64,000 nt of DNA from contig CM074696.1 of NCBI GenBank assembly GCA_037367355.1, forward strand, positions 1,612,001 through 1,676,000, written 5' to 3'. The position numbers were made by a program, and so were the translations under genes. The stretch is from Neoscytalidium dimidiatum (lineage: Eukaryota; Ascomycota; Dothideomycetes; Botryosphaeriales; Botryosphaeriaceae). Below the pieces are notes generated by a model. It did not search any database, was not told where the DNA came from, and worked only from the letters and a program-made list of their open reading frames with translations. Positions 56,371 through 64,000 of the stretch are shown piece by piece (positions within the stretch are counted from its first letter, which is position 1; each line of letters starts with the position of its first letter).

Positions 56371-57931
56371 GGTGCAGCGCGGGAGAAGAAGGCCAGGGCG
56401 GGCGGCGGCAAGTGACGTGAGCGCGTCCAGCAGGGTGCCTGAGTCATGTTAGGCGGGCAGGGCAGCAGGACAGGACAGGACAAGACACGGGCAAGGCCAG
56501 GGCAAGGGCAAGGGCAACAGCCTTTTCGGTGCAGTTCCGCCGACGGGCTGTCCCGCACAACTGACGGGGCGGGCTGCAGAGGCTGCGACACTTCATCTCT
56601 CGTTCTCGCGCGGCGCACCGCTGTACCCGACAGGCCATCCCAAGCATGCACCGAGCCTCGTGCCGCGCTTTCCACCAACACCCTCTGCTCTCCGCCGCTC
56701 TCGTCGACGCATGCCCCCACGCCCGCGAGCATCACTTACTCGATACGAGCAGCTGCATGCAACATCGAACGTCTGCGAGCACTTACAGTTGCACGGCATA
56801 CCCCGACCTCCAGGTCCCCATTTAGTCTCTTTGCAGCAATAGTTCACCACCACCTGCCCGTCTAGCGCGGAAGACCCCTCGAGCAGAGCCCGCCTACGCC
56901 AGCCAGCGCTCCTCCGGTTCCCCTCTGGGCAAATCCTGCGGGCCCCCTCACTCAATAGCACCGCGTCGCTGCTCGAGGAGAGATTACCCCTGTTCACCGC
57001 GCCCTCCTGCGCTAGCTGACGAGATGTCTGAGCATACCCGTCTCCATTTTTGGCTGCCGGCTCGTCAGCGGCTCTTCCAGCGCCAGGCTCGGCTCTTCTC
57101 CCGCGCTACTGCCTCCCTTGTGTTAACCCAGCCGCTGTCATGTCTCAGCATCTGCCGGTAACTGACTACATGGCTTCTCTCCCCACGCAGACCGCGCTTG
57201 ATCTCCGCATAGCACCGCCTGTCCCGCCATGCGGCATGACAGCACCCATTGTCTGCCTGCATAGGATCCACCGTCTATGCCGATCAGATCTACGCATTGC
57301 CCACACGAGCGATCGCTGTGTGGCTGCATCTCCAACTGTCTGAAATTGAGTAAAGGCAGACTTCACCGGTGCCGCCGCTGACTAGCCGCATGAAGCACTG
57401 CCTGCAATTACCCGCGACGACCGTCGAGCTTGGTAACGTCCCGAATTCCCTTTTTCCCTTCTCTTTTGCCTTGTCTCGTTTTTTTTTTTTTTTATTCAAA
57501 TCACAAAATTTCCATAACAGCAAATGTTTTGAGGAAATCATAAATTTTGCTTTGCCTCATTTCCTATGGTATCCCGTATGCTCACGCTCACAGAGCGCCA
57601 ACGACCACCACAACTCTCTCTGTGAGAAAAACACTATGTAGCATTGCAACCGCAAACAATAAGAATTAACGGTGTGCAAAAAAAGAGAGCCCTTCTACAG
57701 CTCGTTGTAATCATGAAGCGAGTCCGTGTGGATTCAGAAAAAAAAAATAATTTCCACATCGCAACAACAGCTCCAAGAACCAGCTCTCCCATCACCCCTC
57801 TCTCAGCCATTAGCCTCCGCATCCACGCCCCCTCCACACCTCCACCAGAATCTCCCGAGCAGACGGCCCATCGCTCGGTGGAGGCGTCCCGCGGCGCGAG
57901 CGGCGACCTCACGCATTCCCTGAGGAGTGAT
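56371..57931. other. Gene-free GC-rich interval with low-complexity tracts
   Basis: About 1.55 kb between two minus-strand genes. It contains a short GGGCAA/GGACA repeat tract near 56452-56520, a run of about 15 T's at 57479-57493, and a run of nine A's near 57740. Open frames on both strands are short and domain-free. It should hold the YggS-family gene's promoter and the 3' flank of the secreted-protein gene. Confidence 0.45.
56452..56520. repeat. Short tandem repeat tract (GGACA and GGGCAA units)
   Basis: Imperfect units of AGGACA (three in a row) pass into GGGCAA/GGCCAGGGCAA units (about four). The tract is about 70 bases long, lies just upstream of the YggS-family gene, and may vary in length between strains. 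Confidence 0.6.
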
Positions 57932-58867
57932 TTACTGCCAGACATTGAAGGAGCGGCGGACGGCAGCGCGCTTCGCGGCCTCGGAGACGCCCTGCGCGCC
58001 GGCGGTCCCGTTCTGGGCGGCCTCGGCGGCGGCAGCGGCATCGCCGGTGCCCTGGGCGGCGGCGGCGTCGGCGGCCGGGGTGGCAGCGGCCTGGTCGGCG
58101 GCGGCCTGGTCGGCGGCGGCCTGCTCCTGCTCGGCTTGCTGCTGCTCCTGCTCGGCCTGCTGCTGCTGGTCGGCGCTCTCGCCGTCCTGGGCCTGGCCCG
58201 CGGCGGCGGCCTGGCAGGCGCCCGCGGCGGCCTGCTGGCTGTCGCTCAGCTGCTGGGCCATCTGGTCGCCGGCAGACTTGGCGTCGCCGCCCTGGGCGAT
58301 GGCCTGCGCCTGCACGGCCTTGATCTTGGCGTCCTGCGCCGCCAGCGCCAGCTCCGTCGCCTTCTTGGCCGTGTCGAGCGCGGCGGCGTCGAGCTGAGCG
58401 GCCTTGGCCAGCTGGAGCTGGGCGATCTTGAGGGCCTCTGTTTCGATCCGTTAGTGCCAAAAGACTTCGAATTACACGGTGGGTCCGTCGGTGGCAATGC
58501 GCCGGGAGGGCCACTTACGCTCCTGCTTCCTCTGCTCGTCGTTGTTGTTGTCGATGCCGAGGATGACGATTATGGCGTTGTTGTCATCGTTGTTGTTGTT
58601 GTTGTTCCTGTTGCGGCCACGGCCACGGCCACGGCCGTTGTCGTTGTCGTTGCCATCGCGCTTCATGGCCTCACCGACGGAGCGGGTGGCCCACTTGGCG
58701 TTGCTGATGATGTTGTCGAGCATACCAGTGTTGGCAGCTGTTGGATCTCTTGTTAGCCAAGGCTACAGAGAAAGGATATCTGACATTCAGAACTTACGGC
58801 CAGGCTTGACAGGCGAAGCCGCTGCCAGAGCGACGACGGAAAGAGCGGCAACGGTGGAGTACTTCAT
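57932..58867 (-). CDS. Small secreted Asn/Ala/Gln-rich protein with Kex2-type sites
   Basis: Exons 58867-58798, 58737-58519 and 58437-57932 encode 264 residues. A signal peptide is clear (MKYSTVAALSVVALAA, cleavage near ASPVKP). Dibasic Kex2-type sites follow at AMKR (residue about 48) and near the C-terminus (EAAKR and AVRR). The region after AMKR is extraordinary: a GRGRGRGR tract, a run of six Asn, and an aliphatic core AIIVILGI flanked by NN and DN repeats. The last 170 residues are Ala/Gln-rich and should form long helices (KIAQLQLAKAAQLDAAAL, then QQQAEQEQQQAEQEQ). All introns have GTAAG donors. There are no cysteine-rich or enzymatic motifs. I do not recognise a function. A long open frame on the opposite strand is a by-product of the repetitive codons. 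Confidence 0.82.
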
Positions 58868-60163
58868 TTTGACTGGAGGGGTTGGTCTTTACGAATTATT
58901 TCGAAAGGAAGGTAAGGTCGTTAGAATAATCGCGTCGAGCGTGAAATCGAAGGGAATGGCAACGTGCACAGCACGGGTATTTTTAAAGTAGTAAGCTTAA
59001 AAAAGAGCGTAAATTAGAGGAAGTGATGGGAAGCTGGAGGCTGTGGGTGAAGGAGAAAGACAAACGGAGAGGGGTTGGATCATCGGAGTTTTATACACAA
59101 CTGACTCTCACAGGAGGGAAGGGCCATTCTCGGCCGCCTCCCATCTCAGTTCGAAGCGCCAAGGTTGGGAAGCCTGATGATCCGGGGGCTTGAGTTGGGC
59201 TGGGGTTTGACAGACCACGCGGGAAAGCGAGGGCTCTGCCAAATCATTCCGTCATGGGTCATGGGTAGATTATTCCTCCTAAGCTCTGACAAGCTATTCG
59301 CGGCAGAGGGAAGTGCAGAGCAAATTTTCAAAGGGTCGAGAATTCATGGAGAACCGGTTAGCCCTGCGTCGGATGGCATGTGTCCGGGCAAGGTTGTATG
59401 CGCCACTGACTGGTTTTGCATGAGTGACAGCGCAGCCTGAGGCGTCAGTCTGGCGGCCAGATGCCTCGCTGATTCGTCGCAAGCTGTGGCGCGATGAGGT
59501 GACGGGCGCTGGCCCAGTATGAGACTCGCTACGATGGAGAAGCGGCAGCGGAGAAGCTTGGCAGCGGGAGCGACGGAGAATTGCAGCGGAGATCCATAAC
59601 GGCGATCATCGGCATAGCGAATAGGATTAAGAGGAGGATTTGAAAATTCGCTGCCTTGGCGAGTCGCAGCGCCTGCATTGAGGCCTCGTGCTCGGGTGGT
59701 CGCTGCGGCATTACCCGTTTCAGAAATCGGGGAGCCGCAACGGCCATCGTGAGAAGACTGCTACACCAGCTTCCCGCTTGGGGTAAGACAAGCCTCCGAA
59801 AACAGGCATCAACATGTCCAAGGCGCCATTTAGACTCGCCGCCACAAGTCTTACTTTGCTCGAATCGTGCATACCGCACGCCCGCCGCGATCTACCACGC
59901 AGTCCTGCTCATTTAACTCGCCCAGCGGAACACCAGCTATCCGTTTGCTCAACGTACGTCAGCCCATGAAAGCATGTGTGATTCTGAGTACGTGTGTCAG
60001 CTTCTCACAGTAGATCGCTGGTCTCTGGCGTTTTCCGAAGAGAGATATCAAAATAAGAAATCATTATCTGTCAGCCCAATATGTGTAGCAGGCCCAGTTG
60101 TAAGCCAAGCCTTTTATGAGTCCATCTCCCGCACATAAGGCATCCAACGTGCCTCGATCGCTC
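58868..60163. other. Gene-free interval upstream of the secreted-protein gene
   Basis: About 1.3 kb between the start of the secreted-protein gene and the 3' end of the glycosidase gene. The first few hundred bases are presumably its promoter. Short open frames on both strands show no domain. No RNA gene or repeat is seen. Confidence 0.45.
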
Positions 60164-62257
60164 TTACAACACCGGGCTGAATGCCTCGGACTTCACACTA
60201 TTCCAGGCATCCGGCCACTTCGATCCCTCGGCGCCCTCCCAGCCTGCTGCCAACATCGCAATGACGAGCAACAGCCCACCACTGGCTGGAAAGTACGGAG
60301 TTGGTACCCGTGTTCCACCAACAGGCATCCCAACGTCGTCGAATGCAAAGTTTTCATCGAGCAACCACCGCACCGCCGTTTCCGGATCGCCGGTTCTCAG
60401 TGCCGTCATTGCCAACAGCGGAAAGTCCCAGCCGTAGCTGAAGGAGAAGTTCCACGTCTGGTAGACGCGCTCAACAGTAGCATTGAATATCGCAAGATTG
60501 ATGTTGGTTGGTGGCGGAAGGACCCCGTTGATGGCGAGAATTCCTTGGTGATCCGAAGTCAGGTCCGGATCCGTCCACATATCTGGCACGCCTTCATAGG
60601 TCACATAGGTTCCATTCTCGATCGTAAGGGGCGCCAGATTCTCTGCCACGTCAGTCCAATGTGAAGGCACTGGTTTACCCTGCCGCTGTTGCCATTTTGC
60701 AGCAATGGAGAGGCCGAACTCCCAGTATGCCAACTCGAACACTGGGTTTATTGTTGTATTCGGATTGGTGTTTTCGGAGACCGGGTACATCGGCGGACCC
60801 AAATCATAGACGCCAGTTGTGTTGTTATAAAAGGCATATGAGCTCATCCACTCAGCGGAGGCACTGAGTATCGGATCCCATTTCGCTAGAGTGGCGTTGT
60901 CGGGATTGCGGCGGTACTCGAGCTCGGCAAAATAGAACGGATGGACTTGCTGCCAGATGAGGAGCGAGTTTATTTCCCCAGGTGCGGAGCGGCCGCTGGG
61001 GTCGCTCATCTTGCCCCACCGAGCCCCAGTGTAGCCCTGCAACGCGGCACGCTCGAGAGATGTCGGCAAGAAGCGCTCATAAACTCCGATGCTCCGATCA
61101 AGCAGATCCTGCTTCCCCCAGAGTCCCCAGTGGGCAAGATGCCAGAACACCATTTCCATGTGGAACTTGCCATACCACCCGTTGTTGGTGAGACCAGACT
61201 CTTGCGGAGGATCTCTACCGGCCTCGTTCACAGCCAACAGGTACTGCGAGAGGATCGTTCGACGTTGGATTTCAGTCGCATTTGGGTCATGCACAGAAGT
61301 CAAATCCACGAACGCGCCGCTCTCCCAATATTTGCTCCACCACTCAGATGACGCGGCCGCGACGGATGCATAAGTGCTGTTGGGACGGCGACTGTCCGGC
61401 GTGAAGGTTGCAGCGAAAGTGAGCGAGTCACTACGAGTATTCAGGAAGTATCGGTGGGTATTGGCAGCGGGGCCAGAGATATTCCCGTTACCATCCCAGC
61501 CAATGCCAGTGAAATACGTAGTTGCATCAATGTTATGCTCGATCTCGGCAACCCCGTCGCCACTTCGGAGCGAAGTGGTGTGATTTGAGGTAGCATTGAA
61601 AAGCCCAACGAAGTTCTCAAACTTATTCTTGTCAATGGGGTACGGGTAGTCGAAGAAGACTGACAGAGACCCATTCTTTAGCAGCGCTGACTGCACTTTG
61701 ACGCCAAGCGTGTCAGAGCCCGGGTCCGATATGGTTTCCACAGATACTGTGTCCCCCCGGAGCGAGAAAGTCGAATGCAAAGCAGCCGTATAAAGATCCA
61801 AGGTCTGGAGAGGACTCGTGATGTCAAAATTCTGGATGCCCTCACCTTCCAAAGCAAATCCAACCCTGGCCAAGTTGACTCGGTGAGGGTTTGCAATCAT
61901 CCACTGCGAGAGAGCGGCTTGAGAAGGATTGGGCTGGGCGTAGTTAACCAGGCGGCCGTGTGTCCACCAGTCAAGGCCGGTAAAGTCATCAGGGGAAGTT
62001 TGGCCGGCAATGGTCGGCAGCGAGGAGTTATGCCAACACCAGGAGGTGAGGGTGTTCCACGGAAGCAAAGTCTGCAAGCCAGTGACATCGGCACCAAAGG
62101 CAAAATTCCCGTTGCCAACCTGAATAGGTGTATCATAGGAGGACGCGGAACCGTTTCGGGTCGGGTTGAACTTCTGAACAACGTTACGCCGGTTGATACG
62201 GGAAGCTGTGGCCAGGGAAGCCGCAGCTAAGAGATGCCATACTGCGGAGACATACAT
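60164..62257 (-). CDS. Secreted six-hairpin glycosidase-like protein
   Basis: The gene is intronless and encodes 697 residues from the ATG at 62257, which starts with a signal peptide (MYVSAVWHLLAAASLATAS). An in-frame ATG at 62308 would place 17 residues before it, so I prefer the shorter form. The N-terminal third is a beta-sandwich-like region (TPIQVGNGNFAFGADVTG). A catalytic (alpha/alpha)6 barrel follows, with the marked segment GWYGKFHMEMVFWHLAHWGL, similar to the acid/base region of GH65 and GH95-type enzymes (clan GH-L). More than ten N-glycosylation sequons (NSS, NGS, NHT, NTT, NFS) support secretion. The protein probably hydrolyses or phosphorolyses an extracellular oligosaccharide; I cannot name the linkage. 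Confidence 0.85.
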   Translation of the reverse strand: MYVSAVWHLLAAASLATASRINRRNVVQKFNPTRNGSASSYDTPIQVGNGNFAFGADVTGLQTLLPWNTLTSWCWHNSSLPTIAGQTSPDDFTGLDWWTHGRLVNYAQPNPSQAALSQWMIANPHRVNLARVGFALEGEGIQNFDITSPLQTLDLYTAALHSTFSLRGDTVSVETISDPGSDTLGVKVQSALLKNGSLSVFFDYPYPIDKNKFENFVGLFNATSNHTTSLRSGDGVAEIEHNIDATTYFTGIGWDGNGNISGPAANTHRYFLNTRSDSLTFAATFTPDSRRPNSTYASVAAASSEWWSKYWESGAFVDLTSVHDPNATEIQRRTILSQYLLAVNEAGRDPPQESGLTNNGWYGKFHMEMVFWHLAHWGLWGKQDLLDRSIGVYERFLPTSLERAALQGYTGARWGKMSDPSGRSAPGEINSLLIWQQVHPFYFAELEYRRNPDNATLAKWDPILSASAEWMSSYAFYNNTTGVYDLGPPMYPVSENTNPNTTINPVFELAYWEFGLSIAAKWQQRQGKPVPSHWTDVAENLAPLTIENGTYVTYEGVPDMWTDPDLTSDHQGILAINGVLPPPTNINLAIFNATVERVYQTWNFSFSYGWDFPLLAMTALRTGDPETAVRWLLDENFAFDDVGMPVGGTRVPTPYFPASGGLLLVIAMLAAGWEGAEGSKWPDAWNSVKSEAFSPVL

Positions 62258-63424
62258 GGGGAAGGTGTGAGAAGCAAATCCGGAATACGGACCCAGAGCT
62301 CGGCTCATTGATATCGAAAAAGCAATCAGCAGCTCTTAAAGATGTTTTGCAGGCTCCGCCCTTGGCGGGGCAGACGCCCATGATTCTGGATGAATGCACG
62401 ATGGGGGGCTCCCCCGCGCCCCGCACTGATCGACATTGGCGGTGGCCATTTTTCCCGGAAGATTGACAGTAGTTCCTGAGCACAGGGCAGAGGCGCTGAT
62501 GAGTCGAGCGCGGACTTCGGTGGAGTGAGGGCCGGGGTTGAGGTTCGCACGGGGGGATGTAGCACAACTGGAGAGGAAGTTGATGCGAGAGTACGAAAGC
62601 CTGGTGAAGGCCTGGCCGAGCGAATGGAGAACAAGGCAGGAACCGCCGACCCGATCCGGCGCGCTCGCGTGGGGTTCCGAGCAAGCATGCGTGCGTGCGT
62701 GCGTGCGTGCCATCACTGTGGGTCCATCGAGGCATGTACCTGGCACCAGCTGAATCCTGTGTAGACGTGCTCTGGCTGAGTGAGGATTGATGAGGCCTCA
62801 CTCAGCGCACAGCTCGGGCGAGATGCATGCACTTCTATGTTGCGAAGCGGTGCTTGCAGTGAGCGCGCAGCAACACGGGATGGCTGGCGGCCTGAATTCT
62901 CGGGCAGCAGCGAGCATAGCAGAAGAAGCAAAGCGAGGTGGGCACTGGCGCGAGGCAGACCAGAGCTCCAGGCAGGCCGCGGCCGTGCGCGGGTGCCGCC
63001 GGCGTCGTCATAGGCTTCCCGTCGTTCGCTCCAGCTCGTTGTTTCAGCAACCCGCCGCAGCTCTCTCACTTTCACTTCGCTCAGCGCCCCCAAGCCCCAA
63101 TCGCCAAACATCTAACAACCCATCACGCCTCTCCTCCTTCGCCAGCCGCCGAGCGATTACGTCTCCGACAATCCAATTCACCGGCGAAGACGACGACTGA
63201 CTGCAGCACCGCGACGCCGCCCAGCCGCACACCAAGCGCACTGCCCTCCTCGTCGGACGTCAAACCTCCAGCATCTCATCCCATGCCCTAAAAATAACCC
63301 GCTCCCACCTCAGCGCAACGCCAGCCTCATTCCCCCATCAACCGTCTCCTTTGCCAAAACCCTTCTCGATCCGTCCTTCTCCTCCGCCGACACAGCTAAT
63401 CAACGCCATCACACCACCACCACC
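62258..63424. promoter_or_regulatory. Divergent intergenic region between glycosidase and acid phosphatase-like gene
   Basis: About 1.17 kb of GC-rich sequence holding both promoters. It contains a (GCGT)n microsatellite. The last 300 bases before 63425 are pyrimidine-rich, as expected for a leader. Open frames here overlap on both strands and lack domains. Confidence 0.45.
62686..62710. repeat. (GCGT)n microsatellite
   Basis: About six copies of the tetranucleotide GCGT in a row, in the divergent promoter region; probably length-polymorphic. Confidence 0.8.
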
Positions 63425-64000
63425 ATGTCCGGCGTCGGCATCTTCTTCCTAATCCTCTTCCTCCTCCTCCTCATCGGCGGCGGCGCCTGGATCGCCTACA
63501 CACGCATCCGCGCCCAGCGCCTCGGACTCCCGCCGCCGCCGCTCAACCCCTTCGCCCGCGGCTCGCGCTCCAGCCCGGGCAGCGCACCCGGCGCCTTCCC
63601 GGCCCCCGCGCCCGGCGGCATCGTCGGCTGGGTCAACGACAAGATCTCGTCGCTGCGCTCCGGCCGCAACAAGAACACGCGCTACGCCTCGGGCGCCTAC
63701 GAGGAGACGGGCATGGGCGGCACCGCAACCCGCGGCACGCTCGACCCGGACGAGGCGTGGGACGCGCGCGTCGGCAACGAGGCCGACTACGGCTACGGCT
63801 ACGAGGAGGAGCAGGAGCTCGGCCTGCGCGAGCCCACGCCCTACAGCGGCTCCGGCTACGCGGCCGGGGCCGCCGCCGCCGCCGGCGGCCCCGGCATGTA
63901 CGCCGCCCCGCCGCACAGCGCGGGCCTCAGCGCGCCCGTCTCGGAGCGCGGCAGGAGCAGGACCAGGGAGCTGGACGAGCGGTATGACGAGGAGATGGGC
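63425..64000 (+). CDS. Membrane-anchored fungal protein, acid phosphatase-like family (5' part)
   Basis: The start is the ATG at 63425 in a strong CACCATG context. The open frame runs unbroken to the window edge, giving 192 residues, so the 3' end is outside. A single N-terminal membrane anchor is obvious (IFFLILFLLLLIGGGAWIAY), followed by a basic stretch (TRIRAQRLGLPPPP). The rest is Gly/Ala/Pro-rich with short conserved blocks: GGIVGWVNDKISSLRS and LDPDEAWDARVGNEADYGYG. This is the pattern of a widespread filamentous-fungal family that databases often label acid phosphatase-like, although no phosphatase motif is visible here. Its role is unknown. The C-terminal residues are increasingly charged (RSRTRELDERYDEE). 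Confidence 0.8.
   Translation, partial: MSGVGIFFLILFLLLLIGGGAWIAYTRIRAQRLGLPPPPLNPFARGSRSSPGSAPGAFPAPAPGGIVGWVNDKISSLRSGRNKNTRYASGAYEETGMGGTATRGTLDPDEAWDARVGNEADYGYGYEEEQELGLREPTPYSGSGYAAGAAAAAGGPGMYAAPPHSAGLSAPVSERGRSRTRELDERYDEEMG

Noticed and set aside
57644..58756. 370-codon open frame on the plus strand, Gly/Leu/Val-rich
   Set aside because: It is the reverse complement of the Ala/Gln-repeat exons of the secreted protein and crosses its introns.
1..64000. CRISPR arrays, bacterial-type operons or insertion sequences
   Set aside because: None seen; the genome is eukaryotic and gene structures are intron-bearing.

Overview
The window is nuclear DNA of a filamentous ascomycete (Pezizomycotina). 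Almost every gene carries short GT-AG introns of about 45-70 nt. The products are diagnostic: a fungal-type pantothenate kinase, NTE1 lysophospholipase, Arp9, a Cdc15/Imp2 F-BAR protein and Zn2Cys6 regulators. Gene density is high and many pairs are divergent with short shared promoters. I cannot name the genus. All exon structures are my own reading of splice signals, frame continuity and family similarity. Where exons are given, their summed length is a multiple of three.

Left part (1-34 kb), mostly conserved housekeeping genes: NOT1 (minus, runs off the left edge); Cdc15/Imp2-like F-BAR-SH3 protein (+); a fungal protein of unknown function (minus) divergent from a C2H2 plus Zn2Cys6 transcription factor (+), with a repeated CGGCATCCCGCC-type element between them; NTE1 (minus) divergent from ARP9 (+); pantothenate kinase (+); a ROG1/DUF676 lipase (minus); a DAG/sphingosine-kinase-like protein (minus); guanine deaminase (+); an intron-containing tRNA-Leu(AAG) (+); eIF3 subunit L (minus) divergent from a nitrilase-superfamily amidohydrolase (+); and a secreted class II heme peroxidase (minus).

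Middle part (about 34.3-55.4 kb), a more AT-rich accessory island. Intact genes are an SDR, a PRISE-type SDR, a cytochrome P450, a NirA-like Zn2Cys6 regulator and a Baeyer-Villiger-type flavin monooxygenase. Interleaved with them are four decayed enzyme genes, all on the minus strand: a transketolase/dihydroxyacetone synthase, a Gfo/Idh/MocA dehydrogenase, a succinate-semialdehyde-type aldehyde dehydrogenase and a sorbitol/xylitol-type zinc dehydrogenase. The pattern suggests a catabolic or tailoring gene cluster that has lost its sugar-carbon enzymes while its oxidoreductases and regulator stay open. A TpA-rich, gene-free block closes the island.

Right part (55.4-64 kb) returns to GC-rich DNA: a YggS-type PLP homeostasis protein (minus), a small secreted Ala/Gln/Asn-rich protein with Kex2-type sites (minus), a secreted six-hairpin glycosidase (minus), and the 5' part of a membrane-anchored protein of the family often labelled acid phosphatase-like (+), which runs off the right edge.
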